Assembly (NCBI RefSeq): GCF_030053115.1
Contig: NZ_CP125619.1
Location: 869,001 to 933,000, forward strand
Length of the DNA stretch: 64,000 nt
Origin: Pseudomonas svalbardensis
Lineage (GTDB): Bacteria; Pseudomonadota; Gammaproteobacteria; Pseudomonadales; Pseudomonadaceae
Direction: 5' to 3'
In this document: positions 1 through 6,995 of the stretch, one piece after another
How positions within the stretch are numbered: position 1 is the first letter of the stretch
Layout of the letters: each line of letters opens with the position of its first letter
The notes under the pieces: generated by a model
Told to the model about the DNA's origin: nothing
Seen by the model: only the letters and a program-made list of their open reading frames with translations
Databases searched by the model: none
Made by a program: the position numbers and the translations under genes

Positions 1-1626
1 CTCGAGCGTGCCCGCTTCGCTGATGGGCGGAAGCTGCGCACCGGCCTCATAGAAGTGCAGGTGTTCGGCGTGCGCACCGACCTGCTGCTCGGGCAGCAAG
101 AAGGCGCTGTCGTGCCAACCCAAACGGGTGACCAGTCGCGCCCGTTGCGCACTGTCGAAGCCACCAAGGTAACTCTGCAGGTCGTTGCGTGCGTTGCGCC
201 CCGAACGGCTTCCGGCTAGGCGCATGCCCATGTCCACCAATGGGCCGAGAACGTCCTTGCCGAAGTCGCCGGTCATGGTACGCGCCGGGATGTTCCAGCG
301 CTTCTTGGTGCCGTCCGGATCGTCGAACTCGACCAACAAGCCCCAGTTGTGACCCTTCTCGTCACGGGTGCGAGCAAGGATCGCTAGAGGCGAGCACACC
401 GGGCGTGCCTCGCCGTCGTCGCCAGCATAGAACACGCCCTCGGGCGTCAGGCGAAAGCCACTGGGCATCAGGTCATTTTTCGATTTTACGGGTCGCTTGG
501 CCGCCGTTTTCGTTTTCGGTTCGGCCTTGGTTTCAGCCTGCTCCGTTGCCGACTTTTCCACAGCCAAACCAAACAGTTCACCGCTGTTTTCCAGTTCGGC
601 GAAATGGGCCGCTGTCCAGCCTTTGGCGTGGGCATCGGCCGCGTCGTCGCCCTCATCCCATTGACCACCTTTGACGAAGATCGGTTGATTGTTCTTGAAG
701 GTAGGCTTGCGCTTGAAGGCATCCAAGGCGAGAACACGCACTGACGCGGCGCCGATCTGCTGCAGCTGTTTGGCGACGGCGTCCATGCAGCTTGCGCCGC
801 TGGCGTCGTTGTCTGGCCACAACACCACGCACCGACCTTTGAGCGGCGTCAGGTCAGCTTTGTGCCAGGAGTACGAGCCGTTCGGCCAGCACGTGGCCAC
901 GTAGTCGGGCAGCAAATTCGCCGCAGCGTCGGCGGCTTTTTCGCCTTCGCACAGCATCACCGGCGCCTCTGCGCGTTGCGCCAGTTCATCCAGGCGTAGC
1001 AGTGGGCGCGGCTCAGGCAGACCTTGCCAGCGCCATTGCTGCGTTTGACCGTCGGCACGTTTGCACCAGGTCAAAGGTGCAAACACCTTGCGCGGTTTGC
1101 CGTCTTCATCCGGGCCCAAATCAAAGCGGTAGAGCGCCATGACTGGCTGGCCCTGAGCGTCGCGATAAATCCAGACTTTAGACGGTGCGCCGTGTTGCCG
1201 GTGTTTGGCCGGGCACTTGCTCATGGCCTCGGCAGGGATCGGCTGAATGGCGAGCCATTCCGGTGTTTTGCTTTTGCTGGGGCTTGGCTTCGATTGAGCC
1301 GCCCCAGCGGTAACGTGCAGCAGATCCGCCAGCTTGTTGCAGGCTTCGACGTCGGTGCCGCCATCGAGATAGCGCACCAGATCGATCAGATCGCCGCCCT
1401 TGTCACCGGTGGCAAAATCCGCCCAGGTGCCTTTGCTCATATTGACCTTGAGGGAGCCGGCGCGCTTGTCGGCGCGGGTGGGATTGGCGGCGGTGTATTC
1501 CTTGCCGCCGTCGACGCGTTTACCGTTGGACAGCCAATGGGCAAGCACCCGGTCGATGTTCTGCAACGCAGCGCCTTTGACTTGGGCGAACGTAGGACGA
1601 CGGCTATTGGAGTGAGAGGCCTTCAT
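1..1626 (-). CDS. Toprim/DUF927 island replication protein (primase-helicase like), 3' end cut by window
   Basis: Reads leftward from ATG 1626 and stays open for 542 codons to the window edge, so the C-terminus is missing. Residues about 25-110 resemble the N-terminal region of phage/plasmid primases (GTWADFATGDKGGDLIDLV). Residues about 235-300 form a toprim-like domain (VMLCEGEKAADAA, then VVLWPDNDASG with an acidic pair). A basic linker rich in Lys/Ala follows. From about residue 390 the DUF927 domain starts (GFRLTPEGVFYAGDDGE), a region usually followed by a helicase-like ATPase, which would lie off the window. Proteins of this type initiate or drive replication of P4-like satellites and islands. 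The start overlaps the stop of the upstream gene (ATGA), so it is the last visible gene of a coupled operon. The family is fairly sure; a role in island replication is inferred from relatives. Confidence 0.85.
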   Translation of the reverse strand, partial: MKASHSNSRRPTFAQVKGAALQNIDRVLAHWLSNGKRVDGGKEYTAANPTRADKRAGSLKVNMSKGTWADFATGDKGGDLIDLVRYLDGGTDVEACNKLADLLHVTAGAAQSKPSPSKSKTPEWLAIQPIPAEAMSKCPAKHRQHGAPSKVWIYRDAQGQPVMALYRFDLGPDEDGKPRKVFAPLTWCKRADGQTQQWRWQGLPEPRPLLRLDELAQRAEAPVMLCEGEKAADAAANLLPDYVATCWPNGSYSWHKADLTPLKGRCVVLWPDNDASGASCMDAVAKQLQQIGAASVRVLALDAFKRKPTFKNNQPIFVKGGQWDEGDDAADAHAKGWTAAHFAELENSGELFGLAVEKSATEQAETKAEPKTKTAAKRPVKSKNDLMPSGFRLTPEGVFYAGDDGEARPVCSPLAILARTRDEKGHNWGLLVEFDDPDGTKKRWNIPARTMTGDFGKDVLGPLVDMGMRLAGSRSGRNARNDLQSYLGGFDSAQRARLVTRLGWHDSAFLLPEQQVGAHAEHLHFYEAGAQLPPISEAGTLE

Positions 1627-1907
1627 ACACCACCGCCTTGGGCCAATTGCAACCCGCTGGTAACGTCATCAATGATGGCCTTCGCCATCTCGCTCAAATA
1701 ATGCGAAGCCCAGACCATCGCGTCGTTGTCATTCTCCATGCCGCTCAAGAAAGTGAGCTTGTTTACACAATCCATGAGTAGAGAAGCTTGTTCGAGCGCT
1801 TCCTCGCACGATATGCCGGCATTGATACGGAACAGTGGCTGATTCTGAGCGTTGCACTTGGCAAAGGTGGCGCCCCCCACCGTATTGATCGCAATGGAAG
1901 GGTTCAT
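1623..1907 (-). CDS. DUF3077-like small protein
   Basis: A 94-residue protein. The middle reads LFRINAGISCEEALEQASLL, and a later stretch WASHYLSEMAKAIIDDV resembles the DUF3077 family, small helical proteins common in Pseudomonas mobile elements and of unknown function. The ORF extends upstream, but ATG 1907 is preferred because it overlaps the stop of the preceding gene as ATGA. Its own stop overlaps the next gene's ATG at 1626 in the same way. No signal peptide or membrane segment is visible. Its place between an immunity-like leader and the replication gene suggests a function in the island's early operon, which is inference only. Confidence 0.75.
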   Translation of the reverse strand: MNPSIAINTVGGATFAKCNAQNQPLFRINAGISCEEALEQASLLMDCVNKLTFLSGMENDNDAMVWASHYLSEMAKAIIDDVTSGLQLAQGGGV

Positions 1908-2185
1908 TGGGCGCCTCCACTCATGGGTGGCCGAGTGGAGTTGTCGGCGTGCATGGCGAGGGTGCGGATCAGTCCCAGCGTCCCTCGAACGTCCCACAGC
2001 GCCGCCGCGATGACATGGTTGGCCAGACGTGGTCCGTCGCACTCGAACTGATCTTCAAGAAGCAAGAGCACAGAGTTGGCTCGATCTACTGCACAGGTGA
2101 TGGCGTCAATCGGCACACCGGCTTCGGCGCCTTTGTGGACGCAAAGCAGGTCCTCGGGTAGGGAGAAGCTCATGGCTTGGTTCAT
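1904..2185 (-). CDS. Small island protein, function unknown
   Basis: A 93-residue protein starting MNQAMSFSLPEDLL. It is helical and rich in Ala and Leu, with no recognised motif. The central stretch CAVDRANSVLLLLEDQF is spaced like the paired helices of the DUF3077-like gene that follows, so the two may be distant paralogues, but this is weak. The long upstream extension of the reading frame covers the non-coding immunity-like region and is not believed to be coding. ATG 2185 overlaps the stop of the 52-residue gene (ATGA), and its stop overlaps the next start, both typical of translational coupling. Confidence 0.65.
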   Translation of the reverse strand: MNQAMSFSLPEDLLCVHKGAEAGVPIDAITCAVDRANSVLLLLEDQFECDGPRLANHVIAAALWDVRGTLGLIRTLAMHADNSTRPPMSGGAQ

Positions 2186-2340
2186 TGGGCACCGCCTGCG
2201 GCTTCGAGCGCGCGGGCTTTGGCCATATGGGCGTTGTATCGGGTGAGACGTGTAGCGAGGCTGGAGTTGGCGTGTAAAGCGGCGAGAGCCATTGCACGAT
2301 GGGCAGCGGCGCGATTTTTGGACGGATTGAGGGCGTACAT
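2182..2340 (-). CDS. 52-residue basic protein, first gene after the immunity-like leader
   Basis: Starts MYALNPSKNRAAAHRAMALA and ends with the stop overlapping the next ATG (ATGA). The protein is short, Ala-rich and basic with no domain that can be named. It has a good ribosome binding site (AGGAG, nine bases before ATG). That AGGAG lies next to the ACAATAGG core of the third repeat of the antisense-RNA region, so pairing there could block translation of this gene and of the coupled genes downstream. That regulatory idea is inference. Confidence 0.6.
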   Translation of the reverse strand: MYALNPSKNRAAAHRAMALAALHANSSLATRLTRYNAHMAKARALEAAGGAQ

Positions 2341-2351
2341 CTGGCGAAACT

Positions 2352-2555
2352 CCTATTGTTGAGGAGCTGCCACGTTCGTTACCAAGCGAATGGGTGGCAG
2401 CTGTGCGCAGGTTGGTAAACCGGGACAATAGGAACCCGGCAGACCCGAAGGTCTCCCACGCACAGCCGCCATAAAACGAAAATGCGGGCGTAAAAAAAGC
2501 GCCTGCAATCGGAATGGAGACGCCTGTGCGCCTATTGTTGAACGGGTTACCAAGC
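2352..2555 (-). promoter_or_regulatory. P4-like immunity region: seqA / seqB / seqC repeats
   Basis: Three related segments lie in the leader of the leftward operon. On the minus strand, segment A (2555-2531) and segment C (2387-2352) both contain CTTGGTAAC and, further on, AACAATAGG. The middle segment B (2432-2411) is the reverse complement of that pattern (CCTATTGT, then TTTACCAAC). A transcript of B can therefore pair with both A and C. This sense-antisense-sense order around a small RNA is the layout of phage P4 immunity, where CI RNA pairing causes premature termination of the replication operon. The repeats are seen directly; the mechanism is inferred by analogy. The stretch 2341-2711 otherwise holds no gene I can support. 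Confidence 0.65.
2405..2460 (-). ncRNA. Candidate CI-like immunity RNA
   Basis: Read on the minus strand, this stretch folds into two adjacent hairpins. The first is AGACC-TTCG-GGTCT (2454-2441). The second is CCGGG with a ten-base loop and CCCGG (2439-2420); its loop holds CCTATTGT, the bases complementary to the AACAATAGG motif of the flanking repeats. Exposing the pairing bases in a loop is what a trans-acting antisense RNA such as P4 CI needs. The exact 5' and 3' ends cannot be read from sequence, and CI RNA is made by processing in P4, so the limits given are approximate. Confidence 0.5.
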
Positions 2556-2650
2556 CCGGTCGCTGAATTTGCAGCGACGGCCAGAGAGTAACGTCCTGTT
2601 TTCAAAAGTGCAACCGTGCGGAGATCTTGCGCATTTTTTCGATGCGGCAT

Positions 2651-2680
2651 AAATTGTGCGGGCATGTAGATTTACCTCAA
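2651..2680 (-). promoter_or_regulatory. Candidate sigma-70 promoter for the immunity leader
   Basis: On the minus strand a -35-like TTGAGG (2680-2675) is followed after 18 bases by CAATTT (2656-2651). It sits about 100 bases upstream of segment A, where a leader promoter would be expected. The match is moderate and unproven. Confidence 0.3.
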
Positions 2681-2712
2681 CGCCTCCGGATCGCTCCCGG
2701 GGGCGTTTTCGT
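2679..2712. terminator. Hairpin after the alpA-side genes
   Basis: AACGCC(T)CCGG and CCGGGGGCGTT (approximately) form a GC-rich hairpin directly after the stop of the leftward gene at 2712. The T-run (GCGTTTTCG) is on the plus-strand side, so as a leftward terminator it is imperfect. It separates the alpA-side genes from the immunity leader. Confidence 0.4.
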
Positions 2713-3053
2713 TAGTGCTGGGTAGTGACGGGGCGGGCGAGGGTGAGCCATTGCAAGTGGTTCCCTTGGCGAGCCCTTTGCCGCATCTGGCGTAGCGCTT
2801 CGGGATTGCGCAGCAGGTTTGGAATCAGCTCGCGAGCGTCGTGAATTACCACGTCTGCCGGTGGCTGAACTGCTAACAAAGTCCACTCCAGGTTCTGCCA
2901 CAGCACGATCAGCACCTGAGCGCCGGCCGAGATCGCCTGATCGCGAAGGGCAAGCAAGCGCTGCCGACCTTTGATCTCTGCGGTAGAAGGCAGAGACGCC
3001 TCAAGTACACCGACGAGATCCAATGCTTGGTGGGGAAGAAAGGTCGGGGTCAT
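2712..3053 (-). CDS. Island protein of unknown function, 113 residues
   Basis: Starts MTPTFLPHQALDLVGVLEAS at ATG 3053, which overlaps the stop of the upstream gene (ATGA). The middle has an alternating hydrophobic strand (GAQVLIVLWQNLEWTLLAVQ) followed by a basic helix rich in Arg and Gln. No catalytic motif, signal peptide or membrane segment is apparent. I do not recognise the family. It is co-transcribed with the AlpA-type regulator and precedes the immunity-like leader, so a role in island control or excision is possible but not shown. Confidence 0.6.
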   Translation of the reverse strand: MTPTFLPHQALDLVGVLEASLPSTAEIKGRQRLLALRDQAISAGAQVLIVLWQNLEWTLLAVQPPADVVIHDARELIPNLLRNPEALRQMRQRARQGNHLQWLTLARPVTTQH

Positions 3054-3658
3054 GCTGCCTCCTGCACATTGGCAAGCCGCGGCAGTGGCGTTTCGCCTTT
3101 GAGCCAAGCCAAAATTTTGCTGTCCTCGACGCACCGTCGGCGGTGTTCTACCGCGAGCAGATCGCGCCGCTGTGCCAGGCATTCATCCACATAGCTGGTC
3201 AGATCGGAAGTCATGCGCATTTCACGGTGCAGGCGTTCGCTAGCGGTCTTTTCCTCAGCAAGATCCTGCTCGGTGATGTGTCGCCACACCGTCGGATCAT
3301 TCGCGTAACCAGTCGATTGATCGACCAGCCAATACGTGACCCAGTCGGTCATACCCAGCGATTTCAGGACGGTGCGACGGCCCTCTTTCATCGCGAAATG
3401 GCCCGTACCGTGGATGCTGGAAAACTCCCTGCGTACCGCGTTTTTGCGGATCAGTTCAGGCAATTCCCACGGATTGGGTTTAAGCGGAAGGACCAGGCCA
3501 TCAGGGTTGAAAAAGAAGGCTTCTTGTTCTTCCCCATTCCAGCTCACGCCCGCGATGGTGCGATGCCGCCAGTTGATCGCATCAGGTCGATAGATGCGGA
3601 ATCCTACGCTGTAGGAATCGAGAAATGGCCCCTTGAATGGGGAGTGGCTGCGTCTCAT
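3050..3658 (-). CDS. Island protein of unknown function, 202 residues
   Basis: Starts MRRSHSPFKGPFLDSYSVGF. It contains aromatic-rich segments (INWRHRTIAGVSWNGEEQEAFFF, quoted here in part) and a C-terminal charged helical region (residues about 130-190) that may form a coiled coil. No known motif is seen. The start overlaps the stop of alpA (ATGA at 3658) and the end overlaps the next gene. Proteins of this shape are common beside alpA in Pseudomonas P4-like islands, but I cannot assign a function. Confidence 0.6.
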   Translation of the reverse strand: MRRSHSPFKGPFLDSYSVGFRIYRPDAINWRHRTIAGVSWNGEEQEAFFFNPDGLVLPLKPNPWELPELIRKNAVRREFSSIHGTGHFAMKEGRRTVLKSLGMTDWVTYWLVDQSTGYANDPTVWRHITEQDLAEEKTASERLHREMRMTSDLTSYVDECLAQRRDLLAVEHRRRCVEDSKILAWLKGETPLPRLANVQEAA

Positions 3659-3975
3659 GCGGCCACCTGATCACGGGCTTCAATGCGGCTTTTTACCCAG
3701 CTCTGAACTTCAGAAAGTACCCATGCAACTGGTGCACCACGTGCGGTGCTGTTGCTCAGTTTCACTGGCCGTGGGAAACCACTTTCAGGGCACTGCATAA
3801 GCTTGTAGAGCGTCGAGCGCCTGAGCCCCGTAGTAATCTCAAGTCGTGGCATACGTATGAGGGTGGTAGCGGGGTCAAAAGGAGTGGCGAGGTTTGGAAC
3901 TGCAGAGGCTCCGCCGAGTGGTGTGGCCAGATCTGGAAAGGCAGGATTGAATCCGAATGGGGAGTGGCTAGTCAT
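3655..3975 (-). CDS. alpA: AlpA-family regulator / excisionase-like protein
   Basis: A 106-residue protein. The C-terminal 60 residues have the AlpA/MerR-like winged helix pattern: RMPRLEITTGLRRSTLYKLM, then FPRPVKLSNSTARGAPVAWV and EVQSWVKSRI. AlpA and P4 Vis act as transcription regulators of integrase genes and as directionality factors for excision. The first 40 residues are low-complexity (Pro, Ala, Thr) and unusual for the family. It is the first gene of the leftward operon; the 90 bases upstream contain no strong promoter that I can defend. Confidence 0.8.
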   Translation of the reverse strand: MTSHSPFGFNPAFPDLATPLGGASAVPNLATPFDPATTLIRMPRLEITTGLRRSTLYKLMQCPESGFPRPVKLSNSTARGAPVAWVLSEVQSWVKSRIEARDQVAA

Positions 3976-4067
3976 TGGTGTTGCTCTCGATTGGTTTGGA
4001 CTGACGAGAGCAATGATCTAAGTGTTGAAACGCCGTGAGCAGTTCACTTCCATTTGAAATTTCTGGT

Positions 4068-4925
4068 TTACAACACCTTGTGTTGTTTGAGGATGGCTTC
4101 CACTCGTTTGCGGGTTAGCGCCTTTGTTGTTTCGAGGGGGATCCAGTCGGGCCGCTCATCTTCGAGTTTGGCCACCTCCCTCTCAAGCCAGCGATGCACC
4201 GCTGTTGTGACAGCCCGACGTGACATACCATTTCTTAGCAAGCTCCGTGCTTGGTTGACGATGGCAGCATCACGTTCATTCATCTCATCCTTTCGATCTA
4301 TGCCGCTGAACACACCGCCCTTCTGCCGGGTCGCGGTTTTGATGGCTGCGGAAGCAAGATCGGTAATGTCATCGTCGTAAAGCGAGAGCAGCGAGGTCAC
4401 CACTTCCAAATGCGCCACATAGTTCTCTAATGCGTCAATGCGCTCATCTGGGTTGATGTCGCTCGCGACGGCTTGGCAGAACTCCTCCCAGGGCAACGCC
4501 AATATCCGCCAGTTCATCGAAACGGCTTGCTGTTCACTCGCCTGCATCCAGTCGCTGAGCGATTCAATAGCCTTTACTGCACAAGCCATTGCGTAGGCTG
4601 CATAAGCTTCTTCGTCGGACGCGGATTGGCAGCGAGTAACATTGCGAATTCCATCCGCTAAGAGGGATCTCGGAGGTGTTGTTGCACATCGGAAAATTGA
4701 CTCTTCGTACCTGACGGCTTCAATGCAGAGCGAATTCAGATAACTAGCTACTCCATTGGCCTGAATCCGAAATGCGCATTGGTCGAGTAAATGACAGGCA
4801 TCTCGGATTTGCTCGTCGCAGAGTGCATAGAGCGGCTGGGTCGATAAGTATTCAATCAGCCTAGCCGTAGGCTTCAAGCCCACCGCAAGATCAATGCCGT
4901 CAATTAATTCCAAGCGATCCTCCAT
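4068..4925 (-). CDS. Island cargo protein of unknown function
   Basis: From ATG 4925 the product has 285 residues, starting MEDRLELIDGIDLAVGLKPT. An alternative TTG at 4973 would add 16 residues. Neither start has a strong ribosome binding site, so the start is uncertain. The protein is soluble, helical and acidic in the middle (LYDDDITDLASAAIK); its last 80 residues are basic with a possible helix-turn-helix-like stretch (LLRNGMSRRAVTTAVHRWLE). I do not recognise the family. It lies between the integrase and alpA, the usual slot for accessory cargo such as anti-phage genes in P4-like elements. Confidence 0.6.
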   Translation of the reverse strand: MEDRLELIDGIDLAVGLKPTARLIEYLSTQPLYALCDEQIRDACHLLDQCAFRIQANGVASYLNSLCIEAVRYEESIFRCATTPPRSLLADGIRNVTRCQSASDEEAYAAYAMACAVKAIESLSDWMQASEQQAVSMNWRILALPWEEFCQAVASDINPDERIDALENYVAHLEVVTSLLSLYDDDITDLASAAIKTATRQKGGVFSGIDRKDEMNERDAAIVNQARSLLRNGMSRRAVTTAVHRWLEREVAKLEDERPDWIPLETTKALTRKRVEAILKQHKVL

Positions 4926-5042
4926 TTCGCCGAAGCGCTGGCAGTTGTCCCGCGCCCTGTGTTTCTGTAGCAAAGCCAGCGCGCCGAGCGTGGTCGCACG
5001 CGCCGGAAATGGCTAGCCAGCAGTGGCAATGATGGGCCCTCG

Positions 5043-5157
5043 GTGTAACACGGAGGGGAAGAGTTACACGACGTGTATGCCACAGCTCTCAACCGTGTTA
5101 CAGGCGTGAAGCTCAATATATTCAAGGGTTTGATGTCGCCCGTTACACCAGTAACAC
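5043..5157. repeat. Cluster of GTGTAAC/GTGTTAC heptamers
   Basis: Copies of GTAACAC, GTTACAC or their complements occur at 5043-5051 (two overlapping), 5063-5069, 5095-5101, 5142-5148 and 5151-5157. The last two form an inverted pair. The cluster lies in the gap just downstream of the integrase gene. Such repeats could be AlpA/Vis-type binding sites, integrase arm sites or replication iterons; sequence alone does not tell which. Confidence 0.5.
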
Positions 5158-5196
5158 GCGTAATACCGTTTTTGGAGGGGGGATGGATAAGCGATC

Positions 5197-6432
5197 TCAT
5201 ACCACCTTCCCAAACTGCCCATGAATGACATTTCCATGCTCCAGACCATCGAGGTAGTCGGCATACCATTGCATCATTGACGTTCGTTGCTTGATATAAA
5301 TCGCCTTGTTGTAAACACCAGCAACTCCATCTTTGACGTGTGAAAGCTGAGCTTCTACATGATTCTCCTCGAAGCCGTTTTCGTTCAGTGTGGTGCTGGC
5401 GATATGACGGAAACCGTGACCTGTTTGCCGACCCTCGTAACCTAGACGTCGCAGAGCCATCAGAAATACGGTGTTGCTGCGTGGTTTTGTGCGGTCATTA
5501 CGCCCAGGGAAGAGCAGCGGGTAGGCGCCGCTCAACGTGTGTAATTCGTTGAGCGCTTCGATAGCTTGTCGGGAAAGTGGCACCAGGTGTTCCCTACGTT
5601 TCTTCATGCGTTCTGCAGGGATGGTCCATAGCTTTTTATCGAAGTCGAATTCAGTCCATTTTGCTTCGCGTAGCTCTGAGGGGCGAGCCGCCACAAGAGC
5701 AAGAAGACGTAGACCCAAACGAACGTCTTTTGCATGTGGATATGAGGTGATTGCACGAAGCAGTGCGGGCAATTCTTCATTCGTTACGTGCGCGTAGTTT
5801 TCTGCTGCTCGGGTCTGTAAGAACTTGTGCAGTCCTTCGAGTGGGTTATGCACAGCCCGGCCGGTGACGCGGGCCAGATCGTAGATTTCTTTGCAAAATC
5901 CACGTACACGGCTCATTTGTTCCAGAATTCCTTTCTGCTCCATACCTCGCAGAAAATCCATCCATTCGAGAGGAAGGATCTCGGTGTAGATGCGCTTGCC
6001 GAAAACTGGAAACACATGGAGCTCTAGAGCCCCTATGACTCTAACGGCCGTGCCTTCCTCCCAGTTCTTGCGACGAGCTGTAAACCACTCTCGTGCCAGA
6101 GCTTCGAAGGTGTTGTTAGCCGCTTCGATTTCGGCGGCTTTGCGAACTTTTTTGGTAGCAATAGGGTTTTTGCCCTCCGCAGCATCACTGCGGAGTTCGG
6201 TCGCCTTTTTTCTTGCTAGAGAGCCCCCAACTTCAGGATATCCCCCGAGCCCCAGCCAGCTCCATTTGCCTGCCGGAGTTTTGTAACGCAACTGCCAGGA
6301 CTTTTGGCCATCAGGCTTCACGCGGAAATACAGGCCGTTGCCATCATGCTCTCGATATTCCTTGGCATCAGGCTCCAAGCCGAGCAGCGTGGTATCCGAG
6401 AGAGGGCGGCGCTTGATATCGGCACGCTTCAT
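5197..6432 (-). CDS. P4-type tyrosine integrase
   Basis: A 411-residue site-specific recombinase. The N-terminus has the DUF4102 arm-binding domain of P4-type integrases (NGLYFRVKPDGQKSWQLRY, residues about 32-50). The core SAM-like domain covers about 105-200, and the catalytic domain holds R250 (ARPSELR), H339-x-x-R342 (GHGFRH), H365 (LSHV) and the nucleophile Y374 (VYNKA). The catalytic set is complete, so the enzyme is probably active. It starts 170 bp from the 3' end of ssrA and points away from it, the usual layout of islands that use tmRNA as attachment site. AAGGG lies about 11 bases upstream of the ATG. Confidence 0.95.
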   Translation of the reverse strand: MKRADIKRRPLSDTTLLGLEPDAKEYREHDGNGLYFRVKPDGQKSWQLRYKTPAGKWSWLGLGGYPEVGGSLARKKATELRSDAAEGKNPIATKKVRKAAEIEAANNTFEALAREWFTARRKNWEEGTAVRVIGALELHVFPVFGKRIYTEILPLEWMDFLRGMEQKGILEQMSRVRGFCKEIYDLARVTGRAVHNPLEGLHKFLQTRAAENYAHVTNEELPALLRAITSYPHAKDVRLGLRLLALVAARPSELREAKWTEFDFDKKLWTIPAERMKKRREHLVPLSRQAIEALNELHTLSGAYPLLFPGRNDRTKPRSNTVFLMALRRLGYEGRQTGHGFRHIASTTLNENGFEENHVEAQLSHVKDGVAGVYNKAIYIKQRTSMMQWYADYLDGLEHGNVIHGQFGKVV

Positions 6433-6438
6433 TCGATG

Positions 6439-6487
6439 TGTATCCCTTCAGTTCAAATCTAGTACGAGGATACACAAGGGGATACAT
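6439..6487. repeat. Direct and inverted GGATACAC/T repeats upstream of the integrase
   Basis: GGATACAC at 6468-6475 and GGATACAT at 6480-6487 are direct repeats spaced by 12 bases, and TGTATCC at 6439-6445 is in the opposite orientation just before the integrase start. Sites like these next to an attachment site may bind the integrase arm domain or repress its gene. This is inference. Confidence 0.35.
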
Positions 6488-6531
6488 GGCGTGAAGATAT
6501 AGGGGTGGACAAGGGTGGATAGCCAGAAACA

Positions 6532-6562
6532 AGAAAGCCCGCACGGGGCGGGCTTCTTGGGG
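6532..6562 (-). terminator. Terminator of ssrA
   Basis: On the minus strand, AAGCCCGC-CCCGT-GCGGGCTT followed by TCTTGTTT forms a typical intrinsic terminator about 40 bases after the tmRNA 3' end. It lies on the island side of the attachment site, so it would have arrived with the element or been restored by it. Confidence 0.7.
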
Positions 6563-6601
6563 TGTTTCGTAGACTGTCTGAGACAGGTCTAGACTGCTAT
6601 T

Positions 6602-6632
6602 TGGTGGAGCCGGGGGGATTTGAACCCCCGTC
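6602..6632. other. Probable island attachment site (att) in the 3' end of ssrA
   Basis: The integrase is adjacent and points away from the ssrA 3' end, which remains complete down to CCA. P4-type integrases recombine at the 3' ends of tRNA or tmRNA genes and restore them on insertion. The matching second copy should lie at the far end of the island, outside the window, so the exact core cannot be defined here. Confidence 0.6.
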
Positions 6633-6995
6633 CGCCAGTACTCCGCTGTCGGTACTACATGCGTAGCCGTGTCTATTAAGTTAACCCTCAGCGACCCGAC
6701 GGGCAGGGTGCTTTGGGCGAGTTGTGTAAGTTTTAGCCGCTTCGTCCACAACGTACTGCACGGCGATTCTGTTCTATATGACAATCATTTTGGGTTTACA
6801 GACATCCCCTGATGATTGCTGGACCCGAAGGTACCAGGAGGGAAGGGCTAAGGCTGCTTACGCAGCGAGAGCGTATTCCCCGTAGGTTTCGTCATTGGCA
6901 ACTATAGAAAGTTGCAACAGTGGATTTACGAGTTCTGTTACCAACTCGGCATGCACCTAAAGTTTCGCAACCGGCGTCGAATCCTAAACGGCCCC
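6602..6995 (-). ncRNA. ssrA: Transfer-messenger RNA (tmRNA)
   Basis: A 394-base RNA. The 5' end GGGGCCG pairs with CGGCTCC before ACCA at the 3' end, forming the seven-pair acceptor stem of the tRNA-like domain, with GGTTCAAATCC as the T-loop region. The internal reading frame codes for the proteolysis tag ANDETYGEYALAA followed by TAA (about 6898-6857). tmRNA with SmpB rescues stalled ribosomes and marks the incomplete protein for degradation; smpB is nearby at 16203-16685. Its 3' end is the target of the adjacent integrase. Confidence 0.95.

Noticed and set aside
2353..2665. ORFs through the immunity-like region (66 residues at 2353-2553 and the upstream part of the 253-codon frame), similar in style to Ash/Icd-like database entries
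   Set aside because: No ribosome binding site, and the conserved parts coincide with the RNA repeats and hairpins; the coding look is probably a by-product of RNA conservation.
4904..5269. 121-codon leftward ORF between cargo gene and integrase
   Set aside because: Covers the repeat cluster, overlaps both neighbours and has no domain or ribosome binding site.
6368..6784. 138-codon ORF across the integrase start and tmRNA
   Set aside because: Overlaps a structural RNA and a real gene; no homologue pattern.
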